NCBI RefSeq assembly: GCF_030690045.1
Contig: NZ_JAUYHK010000011.1
Span: forward strand, 496,001-560,000
DNA length: 64,000 nt
Reading direction: 5' to 3'
From: Thalassospira sp.
GTDB taxonomy: Bacteria; Pseudomonadota; Alphaproteobacteria; Rhodospirillales; Thalassospiraceae
Shown here in pieces: positions 8,286 to 17,394 of this stretch. The first letter of the stretch is position 1, and each line of letters begins with the position of its first letter. Both the position numbers and the translations under genes were made by a program. The notes beneath the pieces are model-generated. The model worked only from the letters and a program-made list of their open reading frames with translations, searched no databases and had not been told where the DNA came from.

Positions 8286-9280
8286 TCCGATACCCCTCCC
8301 TGAAAGCGGATACGCGGATCAAGCCATGCCAGCAGAATGTCAGAAACAAACATGCCAACCACCGTCAAAAGCGCCAAAAACATCAGGAACGACCCGGCCA
8401 GATACATATCCTGACTTTGCAGCGATGACAGCAACATCGGCCCGGTTGTCGGCAAGGACATCACCACCGATACCAGAACCGACCCCGATACCACCTGTGG
8501 CAGAATATTGCCAATATCGGCAATGAACGGGTTTAATGCCATGCGCAGTGGGTATTTGAATAAAACCCGCCCCGGCGACAAGCCCTTGGCATGGGCGGTG
8601 ACAACATATTGTTTGGACAATTCATCCAAAAGATTGGCACGCAACCGCCGGATCATCGAGGCAGTGCCCGACGTACCAATCACCAGCACCGGCGCCCACA
8701 AATGTTCGACCACCGACTTCACCTTGCCAAACGACCAGGCGGCATTGATATATTCCGGGTCCATCAACCCGCCAATCGAAGTGCCAAACACCACATTGGC
8801 ATAATACAGCAGCACCAGTGCAAAGAGGAAATTGGGCATGGCAAGGCCCAGAAACCCAAGCAGGGTAAAACCATAATCACCCCAGCTATATTGCCGGGTG
8901 GCGGAATAAATTCCGATGGGAAAACTGACGATATAGATGAATAAAACCGTACTGAAATTCAGCACCATAGACAGATATAACCGGTCGCCGACCACCTCGC
9001 TTACCGGCAGGTTATATTCAAAACTGAAGCCCAGATCGCCATGCAGCAATCCCCACGCCCAGTCGAAATATTGCACATACATCGGCTGATCAAGGCCGTA
9101 TTGCTGTTTCAGATAGGCGATTTTGGCAGGGTCCACCGCCTCGCCTTGCGATTGCAATTCGTTCAGATAGGTGGTCAGAAAATCGCCGGGCGGTAATTGA
9201 ATGACAACAAAAACCAGCACGCTGATGAAAAACAGCGTGGGTATCATCACCAAAAGCCGTCTTGCCAGAAAGGTCAGCAT
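8282..9280 (-). CDS. Peptide-type ABC transporter permease (OppB/DppB family)
   Basis: A 332-residue partner permease. The N terminus FLARRLLVMIPTLFFISVLVFVVIQLPPGDFL is the typical OppB first segment, and the EAA-type loop is AHAKGLSPGRVLFKYPLRMAL (given here with one residue more at each end in the family). Six membrane segments are visible. It is transcribed after the binding-protein gene with a 73-base gap and overlaps the OppC-like gene by four bases. Together they form the membrane channel of the importer. Confidence 0.88.
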   Translation of the reverse strand: MLTFLARRLLVMIPTLFFISVLVFVVIQLPPGDFLTTYLNELQSQGEAVDPAKIAYLKQQYGLDQPMYVQYFDWAWGLLHGDLGFSFEYNLPVSEVVGDRLYLSMVLNFSTVLFIYIVSFPIGIYSATRQYSWGDYGFTLLGFLGLAMPNFLFALVLLYYANVVFGTSIGGLMDPEYINAAWSFGKVKSVVEHLWAPVLVIGTSGTASMIRRLRANLLDELSKQYVVTAHAKGLSPGRVLFKYPLRMALNPFIADIGNILPQVVSGSVLVSVVMSLPTTGPMLLSSLQSQDMYLAGSFLMFLALLTVVGMFVSDILLAWLDPRIRFQGGVSE

Positions 9281-9353
9281 CGGCGGTTTTTCCCCCTAAG
9301 TCAAAATCCACAACGCCCCCTTGCGCCGTGCCCCCCGTCTTTATTTTAAATCC

Positions 9354-11270
9354 CTAGCGATCCCACCAGAAGGTATCAGGCCGATAAATGCCAAAAAACG
9401 CCCCCGGCTCCCAGCTATGAATACCCTTTTCCGGCACATTGCGCAGCTTTTCATCCACCACAACCGGTTGCGGCACATTGCCGACAATACCAATTGAAAA
9501 CATGTTTTCGGCATGGATATCAAGGATGCGCTGCCAGGAATCCTTGCGTTGCTGTTCATTACCGGTCCGCCAGGCGTCGTATAGCGCCATAAGTTCGCGG
9601 GCCTCGTCCATATCCGGGGCCTCGCCCGCCGCCCGGTTGGTATCATAATACTGGCCCCATTTGGGCCATTGCAAACTGTCCTGATTGACCGGCACAAATT
9701 CCGACGGTGCCGATGCCGGGGTCGCCAAACCGTTATCGATACCGCTGAAAATCGACATCACCGTTTCGCCGCTATAGGCACGGGCGCGCATCACTTCGCG
9801 CTGCATCGCCTTGACGAACAATTTAATGCCCGCCTGTTTCCAGCTATCTGAAATCAGTTCCAGAATATCATCCTGTTCGGGGTTTTCCCCTGCTGTTTCC
9901 ACGATGATTTCCAGCGGGCGACCATCGGGCAACAGGCGAATGCCCGCCGAATTGCGTCGGTCCAGCCCCATTTCATCCAGCAACGCATTGGCCTTTTTCA
10001 GATCAAATTCGATATGGGCGTTGCGATATTCCGGTTTGAATAACGGGCTTTTGGGCAGGATGGTATTATTGGTCGGCGTCGCCAACCCGAAAAACAGCAC
10101 ACGGTTGATCTCGGTGCGGTTGATCGCATGGGACAGGGCGCGGCGGAATCGCACATCGCGCACCACCTTGCGCCATACCGGGTCCGATACCGTCAGATTG
10201 GGATAAAGGGCGGCATAGGACCCATAACCGGCATCCCATAAATTGACCTTATAGGACTGATTTTTTTGCGCCTGTTTCAGGAAGGTATAATCCTTGAGCG
10301 TCAGGATACGGCTTTGGATATCCGCCTCTCCCGCGCCAACCTTGGCCGGGACCAGTTTGGTGTTGGAAATATTGAAAATCAGCCGGTCGATATAGGGCAA
10401 CTGATTGCCGTCCGGATCGACCCGGTGATAATAGGGATTGCGTTCAAAAACAAACCGGTCCGATGGCTCCGACGTTCTGATCAGCCACGGTTCAAGCGAC
10501 GGACGCTCGATGTTTTTAAGGTCATAGGGTTCGTCCTTGTCGGTATGCAAAACCGCCCAACTACGCAACCCCCGCTTCGAAACCATCGCATTCAGCTCGG
10601 CGGTATCACGGTAATTTTCGTGGAACTGTCGTAAATAGTGCGATGGTCGATAGATAAAAGGCGGTCGGGTCGCCGCCAGTTCCGCGATGAAAAACGGATT
10701 GGGTTCGGCCCAGCTATAACGCACCGTGAAATCGTCGATAATCTCAAATTCCGGCGGGCGGCCATTCACCATCAAAAAGCGAGGCGGGCCGACCGGAAAC
10801 AATTCGTCATTATTGACCACATCTTCCCAGTAATAGCGGAAATCCTCGGCAGTAAAGGGATGGCCGTCCGACCATCTATGGCCCTTGCGGATATGCAGGG
10901 TGAAAACGCTGCCTTCTTCGTTCACATCAAGGGATTCGAGGATATCAGGCTTGATATCAAGATTTTGATCATAACCCACCAACCGGGCATAACCATAAAC
11001 CACCGAAATGCGAATATCGCGCGACCGCCCCATGATGGTGGACAGATCGCCGCCGTATTTGCCAGTTGTTTTCCCCTCAGTCGCAAAATCAATCACCCGT
11101 GGATTTTCCGGTAGGCGTTCGGCCACTGGTGGCAGCTTTCCCGACGCCACATCGTCGGCAAACCAGGGAATTTCCATTGCTGCCTGCGCCATCACAGGCC
11201 CGCAAATAACCGTGGCAAGGCAACAGGCCAAAAGACGTATTCGGTCTTTGACGCGGGGTAACATCATCAT
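9354..11270 (-). CDS. Extracellular solute-binding protein, family 5 (peptide ABC importer)
   Basis: A 638-residue periplasmic protein, longer than the usual 530-residue peptide-binding proteins. A signal peptide is clear: basic PRVKDRIR, a hydrophobic run, and a cleavage region near VMAQA-A. The family signature lies in YARLVGYDQNLDIKPDILES and FTLHIRKGHRWSDGHPFTAEDF; RFRRALSHAINRTEINRV is the conserved helix. The start codon overlaps the stop of the ATPase gene by one base. The ligand is not known; the large size and position after glycan genes leave a glycopeptide or cell-wall fragment possible. Confidence 0.87.
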   Translation of the reverse strand: MMMLPRVKDRIRLLACCLATVICGPVMAQAAMEIPWFADDVASGKLPPVAERLPENPRVIDFATEGKTTGKYGGDLSTIMGRSRDIRISVVYGYARLVGYDQNLDIKPDILESLDVNEEGSVFTLHIRKGHRWSDGHPFTAEDFRYYWEDVVNNDELFPVGPPRFLMVNGRPPEFEIIDDFTVRYSWAEPNPFFIAELAATRPPFIYRPSHYLRQFHENYRDTAELNAMVSKRGLRSWAVLHTDKDEPYDLKNIERPSLEPWLIRTSEPSDRFVFERNPYYHRVDPDGNQLPYIDRLIFNISNTKLVPAKVGAGEADIQSRILTLKDYTFLKQAQKNQSYKVNLWDAGYGSYAALYPNLTVSDPVWRKVVRDVRFRRALSHAINRTEINRVLFFGLATPTNNTILPKSPLFKPEYRNAHIEFDLKKANALLDEMGLDRRNSAGIRLLPDGRPLEIIVETAGENPEQDDILELISDSWKQAGIKLFVKAMQREVMRARAYSGETVMSIFSGIDNGLATPASAPSEFVPVNQDSLQWPKWGQYYDTNRAAGEAPDMDEARELMALYDAWRTGNEQQRKDSWQRILDIHAENMFSIGIVGNVPQPVVVDEKLRNVPEKGIHSWEPGAFFGIYRPDTFWWDR

Positions 11271-13201
11271 TATACGGCAATCTCCTGATAATCAGGGCGC
11301 GTCATGCGAACAAAATGCCCATCTGACAGCTGAACCATGCGAGGATCGGACAAATTATCAATCGTAAAAGGTGCAGGCCATGACCGGGGATTTGAGGCCT
11401 TGCCTTCGACGATTTTTGAGAAATCAAGCGGGTGATCCAGATCGGCAAATGGCACCGCATTGAGCAAGGCCTGCGTATAGGGATGGATCGGATCGCGAAA
11501 CAGAGCTTCGCGAGGGGCGGTTTCAACAATTCGCCCTGCGCACATCACCGCAATGCGATCTGCAATATAATCCACCACGGCCAGATTATGAGAAATAAAC
11601 AGATAAGTCAGTTTAAGTTGATCTTTCAAATCTTTAAGAAGATTTAAAATCTGCGCCTGAACCGATACGTCAAGGGCCGATGTCGGTTCGTCAAAAATCA
11701 ACAAATCAGGTCGTAAGCACAAGGCACGGGCAATGCCGATCCGTTGCCGCTGGCCGCCGGAAAAACTGTGCGGATACCGGTTGAGGAACCGGGGATCAAG
11801 CCCGACCACCTCCATCAGTTCCAGAACCATACGTTGCCGGTAATCCGCGTCGCCAATATTGTGGATCAGCATCGGTTCACTGATAATGTCCTGCACCGTC
11901 ATGCGCGGGTTCAGCGACCCGAACGGGTCCTGAAACACAAATTGAATACGACGGCGATAAGGGGCAAGCTGGTCTTCATCCAGATAGGTCAGTTCTGTCA
12001 TCTGGCCGCTTTCGCCGCGAAACAGGATGCTACCGCTATCGGGAGCCATCGCCCGCATGATCAGCTTTGACAAGGTGGTCTTGCCACATCCGCTTTCACC
12101 GACCAGCCCCAGACATTCCCCCCGATTAACCGTTAGCGACACGTCGCTAAGCGCCTCAAAGCGTTGCTGATCCATCCCGAACCAGCCACTTTTGCGAATG
12201 GCGAAACTTTTATTCACATGCAAAACCGACAGCACCGCCTCGCCCGATCCTGGCCCGTAAGAGGCAAGTGACATCGTTTCCGGCGCACCGGGGACCGACG
12301 CCGTCCCGTCCGCACTACACAGAGTCAACAAGCCATCCAGACGCGGTTTGATTTCACGCAGCGGTTTCAGGCGTTCGCCTGCCTGCATGTCAAAATGCGG
12401 CACCGCCGCCAACAAGGATTGCGTATAAAGATGACCGGGATTGCGAAACACATCTTCGGTCCGACCACTTTCGACCACCCGGCCGTTATAGATCACCACC
12501 ATGCGATCCGCCATATTGGCAACGACGCCAAGATCATGGGTAATCAGCAGAACCGACATATGAAGCTCTGATTGCAAATCCTTGATAAGTCGTAATGTTT
12601 GCGCCTGAATTGTCACATCAAGGGCCGTGGTCGGTTCATCCGCCACCAGCAAGGCTGGACGGCAAACCAAGGCCATCGCGATCATGGCGCGCTGCCGCAA
12701 CCCGCCTGACAATTCAAACGGATAAGTGCGCAAGGCGCGTTTTGGATCGGGAAACCCGACAAGACCGAGCATGTCTGCCGACAGTTCTTTGGCCTCGGTG
12801 TTACCAACCTTGCGGTGCAGACGTACGGCCTCGCAAATCTGATCACCGATGGTATGAAGCGGCGACAGGGAACTCATCGGCTCCTGAAAAATCATGGAAA
12901 TGCGGCCGCCCCTAATGGCGCGCATTTCCGCCCCCTTGCGATCAAGCATCGCCAGATCGACACGGGTGCCCGGTGTTTTGGGATCGGCAAAAATCATCGA
13001 TCCGCCCGAAATCGTCGCAGCATCGGGCAGGATACCCATAATCGCTTGGGAAATGGTGGTTTTGCCCGATCCTGATTCCCCCACCAGCGCGACCGTTTCC
13101 TGAGCCCCGATCCGGAAACCGACTTTGTCCACCGCCTTGACCCGCATATGTGGCAAGACAAATTCGACTTCCAGATCCCGGATGCGCAGAATGTCGGCCA
13201 T
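11270..13201 (-). CDS. Fused double-ATPase of a peptide ABC importer (DppD-DppF type)
   Basis: A 643-residue protein carrying two complete ABC ATPase domains. The first has Walker A GESGSGKTT at about residue 41, signature LSGGLRQRA and Walker B LLVADEPTTALD. The second has Walker A GESGCGKTT at about residue 380, signature FSGGQRQRI and LLIFDEPTSALD. Each is followed by the oligopeptide-type C-terminal extension (HPYTQALLNAVP). I use the ATG at 13201 (MADILRIRDLEV), which follows the upstream stop by 16 bases; a frame start at 13249 would overlap it. It powers the OppB/OppC pair. Confidence 0.92.
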   Translation of the reverse strand: MADILRIRDLEVEFVLPHMRVKAVDKVGFRIGAQETVALVGESGSGKTTISQAIMGILPDAATISGGSMIFADPKTPGTRVDLAMLDRKGAEMRAIRGGRISMIFQEPMSSLSPLHTIGDQICEAVRLHRKVGNTEAKELSADMLGLVGFPDPKRALRTYPFELSGGLRQRAMIAMALVCRPALLVADEPTTALDVTIQAQTLRLIKDLQSELHMSVLLITHDLGVVANMADRMVVIYNGRVVESGRTEDVFRNPGHLYTQSLLAAVPHFDMQAGERLKPLREIKPRLDGLLTLCSADGTASVPGAPETMSLASYGPGSGEAVLSVLHVNKSFAIRKSGWFGMDQQRFEALSDVSLTVNRGECLGLVGESGCGKTTLSKLIMRAMAPDSGSILFRGESGQMTELTYLDEDQLAPYRRRIQFVFQDPFGSLNPRMTVQDIISEPMLIHNIGDADYRQRMVLELMEVVGLDPRFLNRYPHSFSGGQRQRIGIARALCLRPDLLIFDEPTSALDVSVQAQILNLLKDLKDQLKLTYLFISHNLAVVDYIADRIAVMCAGRIVETAPREALFRDPIHPYTQALLNAVPFADLDHPLDFSKIVEGKASNPRSWPAPFTIDNLSDPRMVQLSDGHFVRMTRPDYQEIAV

Positions 13202-13217
13202 ATCATCCCATCTTTCG

Positions 13218-13808
13218 TTATCGCGCCGCACGACTGGCAGCACGGACAAGGGTTTCAGCCTCGTCCATGCGCATCAGATTGGTGCGCGTAATGTCATCTA
13301 CCATCAGCCCGTTATCCTGTGCTGCATCCCGGGCCAGTGACAACAGTTTATCAAAGCCGTCCAGCGTCGATTCCGTGACAATTTTTGATCCCGGTGCCGT
13401 CAGGGTCAGTTCAAACCAACCCTTTTTGCCATCGCGGCGCGTACTGAAATAACGCAGACGAAACCCGGCCAGTTCCGGCCACGCAAAAGCGGTGCCGTCA
13501 GTCATCCCGGTCAGGCGCATCCCATATTCCGATACATGAATGCGAATTTTCATGCGCAAAATGGTCCGGACCAGATAGACGATGAACAAAATGCTCAGTC
13601 CCAGACCTATCCAGCGCAGCAATTCAATAACCCCCGGCACCAGCGATATCCCGCCGCACAGGACAATTCCGGCAACGGCCCGGATCAGATCGGGCATGAT
13701 CGCCTGCTTCGAATACCGCATCACCACCACATCAGTGTCTTGCACAATATCCGACGGGCGTGCCTCCATCATCGGGGCCGTATCTGATTTTTGCGATTTT
13801 ATTGCCAT
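13218..13808 (-). CDS. Membrane protein with two TM segments and a PH-like domain, function unknown
   Basis: A 196-residue protein. Two hydrophobic segments (around AGIVLCGGISLVPGVIELL and IGLGLSILFIVYLV) are followed by a soluble half, KIRIHVSEYGMRLTG then FAWPELAGFRLRYF, which resembles bacterial PH-like or YcxB-type domains. The name is only a fold impression. The ATG at 13808 overlaps the deacetylase stop by ten bases; an ATG at 13835 in the same frame is also possible. It lies between glycan genes and the ABC importer, linking the two halves of one run. Confidence 0.6.
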   Translation of the reverse strand: MAIKSQKSDTAPMMEARPSDIVQDTDVVVMRYSKQAIMPDLIRAVAGIVLCGGISLVPGVIELLRWIGLGLSILFIVYLVRTILRMKIRIHVSEYGMRLTGMTDGTAFAWPELAGFRLRYFSTRRDGKKGWFELTLTAPGSKIVTESTLDGFDKLLSLARDAAQDNGLMVDDITRTNLMRMDEAETLVRAASRAAR

Positions 13809-14560
13809 GGAAAGACCCCGGGGATCGTCAGCCATTTCAAGGCCGGATGCTCAAAAGAAAACAGATCGTCCAGAAACATATTGGTTGGGGCATCATGCAC
13901 CAGATGATGAGTCAGAAGGCCAGTGGCCTCATCACGGTCCGCTTGCCCGGCACGCCGGGCCGACAGATGGGCGACAAGTGCGGCCAGACAGGAATCTTCG
14001 CCAACAAAGCCCCGGCTGCCTTTCCAGTCGATTACATCGACATGGCAATTGACCTGCAACAATCCCGGCACCGGGAATGCCACCTTGCGCGTGTTAAAGG
14101 TGCTAAGCCCCTGTATACCCAATGACGGCAAGGTTGCCACCACATCATCTGCAATGCGGTTCCAGGGCGGCACCATCACTGGCAGGAAACGGTTGCCAAA
14201 ATGCCCCGACAGCACGTCAAAGCCGCGCCGGATATCGGCCACAACATCACCCAGATGGCGCACATCATCCAGTTCCTGCTTTTTCTGTCCGGCGGGTGCG
14301 TGGTTTTCGTGGTTCCAGCCATGCTGCAAAACACGAGTATCAAGGGTTTCCGCAAGACGCGCGACCAGCGCGGCATTCACACCGGCCGGAACAACAGCGA
14401 GGGCAAGCGGCACATGATAACACTGTTCCAGTGCCAGAATATGATCCAGAGCGGGCGTTACCTCAACCGCGTCATCGTCGCGCCACCACATTCCGGCCAG
14501 AAGCCCTGCTTCCTGCCAGTGATCCAGCTCATTGCGCAGATTATCCCAGTTGCTCATCAC
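13799..14560 (-). CDS. NodB-type polysaccharide deacetylase family protein
   Basis: A 253-residue protein with the NodB deacetylase pattern: the metal-binding aspartate pair in WWRDDDAVEVTPAL near residue 27 and the histidine pair in LQHGWNHENHAPAG near residue 80. PVMVPPWNRIADD resembles motif 3. No signal peptide is present, so it would act on a cytoplasmic glycan precursor. The ATG overlaps the upstream glycosyltransferase stop by four bases. Deacetylation of an N-acetyl sugar is inferred from the fold; the substrate is unknown. Confidence 0.78.
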   Translation of the reverse strand: MMSNWDNLRNELDHWQEAGLLAGMWWRDDDAVEVTPALDHILALEQCYHVPLALAVVPAGVNAALVARLAETLDTRVLQHGWNHENHAPAGQKKQELDDVRHLGDVVADIRRGFDVLSGHFGNRFLPVMVPPWNRIADDVVATLPSLGIQGLSTFNTRKVAFPVPGLLQVNCHVDVIDWKGSRGFVGEDSCLAALVAHLSARRAGQADRDEATGLLTHHLVHDAPTNMFLDDLFSFEHPALKWLTIPGVFPWQ

Positions 14561-15693
14561 CTTCCCCGTAACCGTGTCGCGATTTTAGCCGCACTTACAC
14601 GCGCTCCGTCCAGTAATAAATCAATCTGGCCCGGTAAATTGACCTGATCCATGGCATTGGCAAGCTTTTCGCCACTCAATTCTCTTGCAGCCAGAACGGA
14701 TATAATCTTTTTGCGGGCAAAAATACCGGCGCGTTCGCCCTGTTCACTTTCACCACCCGAATCAAAAGGCACCATCACAGCCGGAACCCCGGTCACCAGC
14801 ACATCCATCAGGGTATTATACCCGGCCTGCGACACCGACAAAGCGGCACGCGCCAAACGGTCGCGAAAATCGGGAACAAACCGGTGCAGGGACAGGTTCG
14901 CCTCCCCCACCTGTTGCGACAGGATGTCAAATTCATGGGCCGGAAAATGCGGCCCGGTAATGATATCCCAATGGTACCCCGCAAACCGCCGCGACACTGT
15001 GCGCGCCGACATCGCCGCCATGATCAGATCCCGTCCGACAGCACCGCCCCCGGCCGACACCACCACCCCGTCGCGTTCCCCACCAAATCCCGCCACATCG
15101 GCCTTATCAGGCGCAACATAGCCGGTATAGGTGATTAGATCGGCCAGATCACCGGCGAACGGAAAACTGTGCCCGAAATCAAACAGGGCCGGGTCGCCAT
15201 GCACCAAAATGGTATCGAAATATTGCCGGGCAATATCGCGCATCCAGCGTTCCTTGGCGATGTCATCCTTACGCACCAAAAGATCGCGCACCGAACACAC
15301 CCGATCCACCCCGTCCTGCCCGGCCCGTTCCAGCAAGGGCAGCAATTCAAACCGAAAGGCCCGCCGACCAAATGGAAACATTTCAATCATCAACACTTTC
15401 GGGAACAGTGAAGCATAGGCATCCAGCAACGCGACCCGTCGCCGATCCTGCCAGTGCGCATCCACCGGAACACCATGCTGATCCACAAGACCGGAAAACC
15501 CATGATCAGCCGTGCGACAGGGCGGTAGTTGAATGACATGGCCAGTGCCAAAATCAATCAAGGGATCGGGAATGCCCCCCGACACCACCGCAACCGATAC
15601 CCCTTGCGCCCGCAGGGCCGCCACCAGCAAGGCCGTGCGCCGGACATGGCCAATGCCCAGCAAATGTTGCACATAAATCATCACATCGGTCAT
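14557..15693 (-). CDS. MurG-like (GT-B) glycosyltransferase
   Basis: A 378-residue GT-B protein related to GT28. The N-terminal loop MIYVQHLLGIGHVRRTALLV has the glycine-histidine-arginine pattern of MurG-like acceptor domains. VVVSAGGGAVGRDLI begins the second domain, and AALSVSQAGYNTLMDVL with VPFDSGGESEQGERAG forms the nucleotide-sugar site. It is a distant paralogue of the gene at 18676-19878. Both ends overlap neighbours by four bases, so it is translated with the deacetylase and phosphatase. Confidence 0.8.
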   Translation of the reverse strand: MTDVMIYVQHLLGIGHVRRTALLVAALRAQGVSVAVVSGGIPDPLIDFGTGHVIQLPPCRTADHGFSGLVDQHGVPVDAHWQDRRRVALLDAYASLFPKVLMIEMFPFGRRAFRFELLPLLERAGQDGVDRVCSVRDLLVRKDDIAKERWMRDIARQYFDTILVHGDPALFDFGHSFPFAGDLADLITYTGYVAPDKADVAGFGGERDGVVVSAGGGAVGRDLIMAAMSARTVSRRFAGYHWDIITGPHFPAHEFDILSQQVGEANLSLHRFVPDFRDRLARAALSVSQAGYNTLMDVLVTGVPAVMVPFDSGGESEQGERAGIFARKKIISVLAARELSGEKLANAMDQVNLPGQIDLLLDGARVSAAKIATRLRGR

Positions 15694-16283
15694 GATTTAT
15701 GCTCCTGCAAGGCGACATTCAGGGCGCGAAGCGACAGGCCATTGCGATCATCCCAGTCAAAAATCTGCAAAGCCCGCCAATCCAGTTTATCAGGCATCCT
15801 GCCGGTCATGTCCCAACCAATTGCTGCCGCATAAACCACCCGGATAACGCCCTTGTGGGTGACAACGCCAAAATCGCCCCCTGACCAGCCGCGTAAAAAT
15901 CCGGTAACCCGGTTTAAAACATCGCGTGGGCTTTCGCCGCCATCCGGTCGAAAATCAAGGCCGCGATCTTCGTTTTCCTGCATGGCAGGCCCGATATCCT
16001 GCCGCAATTGCGCAACCGTTAACCCTTCCCACTGCCCCCAATCCATTTCAATCCATACCGGATCAGGGGTGGCCGCAATGCCAAGGGCCGCAGCGGTTTG
16101 CAGGGTCCGGCGCAGTGGGCTGCATCGCCACGGTATCGCCTGCCACGATGCAGGCAGGGACAATCCCCGGAAATCTTGCCGTGCATTGTCGGTCAGGTCG
16201 ATATCGCTGCGACCTTGCAGCCTTTTCGCAAAATTCCATGCGGTCGGGCCATGCCGCAACAGGGCAAAGGAAAAAGCGGTCAT
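15690..16283 (-). CDS. Histidine phosphatase (phosphoglycerate-mutase-like)
   Basis: A 197-residue histidine phosphatase. The catalytic RHG is in FALLRHGPTAWNFAKRLQGRSD at the N terminus, with the phosphate-pocket arginine in CSPLRRTLQTAAAL, the acid in EMDWGQWEGL and the second histidine in VVTHKGVIRV. The size fits alpha-ribazole or sugar phosphatases. The setting, between glycosyltransferase genes with four-base overlaps on both sides, argues for a sugar-phosphate or lipid-phosphate step in making a glycan. No cobalamin gene is near. Confidence 0.85.
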   Translation of the reverse strand: MTAFSFALLRHGPTAWNFAKRLQGRSDIDLTDNARQDFRGLSLPASWQAIPWRCSPLRRTLQTAAALGIAATPDPVWIEMDWGQWEGLTVAQLRQDIGPAMQENEDRGLDFRPDGGESPRDVLNRVTGFLRGWSGGDFGVVTHKGVIRVVYAAAIGWDMTGRMPDKLDWRALQIFDWDDRNGLSLRALNVALQEHKS

Positions 16284-17389
16284 GCGATTTCCCCCAGCTT
16301 TTGCAAAATCGACGATATCTTCTGGCTTGCCCCCGCGATATCATGATCGTGCGCGGCCTTCCTTTCGGCCTTCTGGCCAGTTGCACGCAACAGCGCCCGA
16401 TCAGCAAGGATGCTGGCAAGACGAGATGACAACGCCGGTACATCGCCAACCGGCACCAACCAGCCCGTCACGCCATTCACCACAATGCCAGAAACCCCGC
16501 CACTATCCCCCGCAATCACCGGCAGGCCCGCCGCCTGTGCCTCAAGAATCGCCATGCCATAGGCCTCATTCACAGCAGGCCAGACAAAAGCATCTGATTG
16601 CCATAACCAGCGCCGGGTCGTTGTCCGATCACATTGCCCGGCAAAATGAATTTGCCCGGCGGTAAAACCTGCAAACAGACGTTCCACATCCGATCTGGCC
16701 GGGCCATCGCCAATAATTGTCAGGGACCAGCGCCTATCTTGCGGCAACCTCTGCAAGGCATTGGCCAGCACCCGATAGGATGCCAGTTTGTCACCACCGC
16801 GCATCATCGCCACCGTCACCAGCCGAACCGGCCCGGATTCATCCCCGACAAAACGCGGCCCTGCCCAATCGGCCACCGGAATAAAAGGCGGGACAAAATG
16901 CAGTTTCGCCAGACTACAAACCTGTTCCAGACAGGCCATATCCGCCCTGTTAAGAGATATAATCGCATCGGCCTGCTTCAGGGTCTGTTCAATCGCATGG
17001 TGGCTTGCAGCCCAAGGGCCGGTGGCACGTTTGGGTGCATGGGATGCCTCGGCAATTACATAGGGAATGCCCAGTTTCCGTGCTACCAACGGCCCGATCC
17101 AATCCGGGGCCTTGTAATACAGATGATAGGTAAACCAGATATCCGGACGGAGTAAAAATCCGGACTGATAACGGCGCAAAAGCCGTGCCGCCAGTTTGCC
17201 ACCCAGTTCGGCCAGACGGACCTGTCGCACTCCGTTACCATCGGCCACCCGGCTGCGCAGACGGGCGGAGATATCCACCTCATAGCCCGACATTTTCAAG
17301 GCATCGACCAGCAGGCGCGCCATCAAACGATCCCCGGATGGAACAGGATGATCAACCGGTTTCAGCGGGGCGTAAAACGCAATCCGCAC
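16280..17389 (-). CDS. GT4-family glycosyltransferase
   Basis: A 369-residue GT-B glycosyltransferase. The C-terminal donor domain shows LVTVAMMRGGDKLASYRVLANAL, the FAGQCDR segment, and the GT4 EX7E pattern in PAVNEAYGMAILEAQAAGLPV. The N terminus RIAFYAPLKPVDHPVPSGDR is of the type found in many exopolysaccharide enzymes. The first codon is GTG at 17389, five bases after the upstream stop, with AGGGG before it. It overlaps the phosphatase gene by four bases. Confidence 0.83.
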   Translation of the reverse strand: MRIAFYAPLKPVDHPVPSGDRLMARLLVDALKMSGYEVDISARLRSRVADGNGVRQVRLAELGGKLAARLLRRYQSGFLLRPDIWFTYHLYYKAPDWIGPLVARKLGIPYVIAEASHAPKRATGPWAASHHAIEQTLKQADAIISLNRADMACLEQVCSLAKLHFVPPFIPVADWAGPRFVGDESGPVRLVTVAMMRGGDKLASYRVLANALQRLPQDRRWSLTIIGDGPARSDVERLFAGFTAGQIHFAGQCDRTTTRRWLWQSDAFVWPAVNEAYGMAILEAQAAGLPVIAGDSGGVSGIVVNGVTGWLVPVGDVPALSSRLASILADRALLRATGQKAERKAAHDHDIAGASQKISSILQKLGEIA

Positions 17390-17394
17390 GGCCC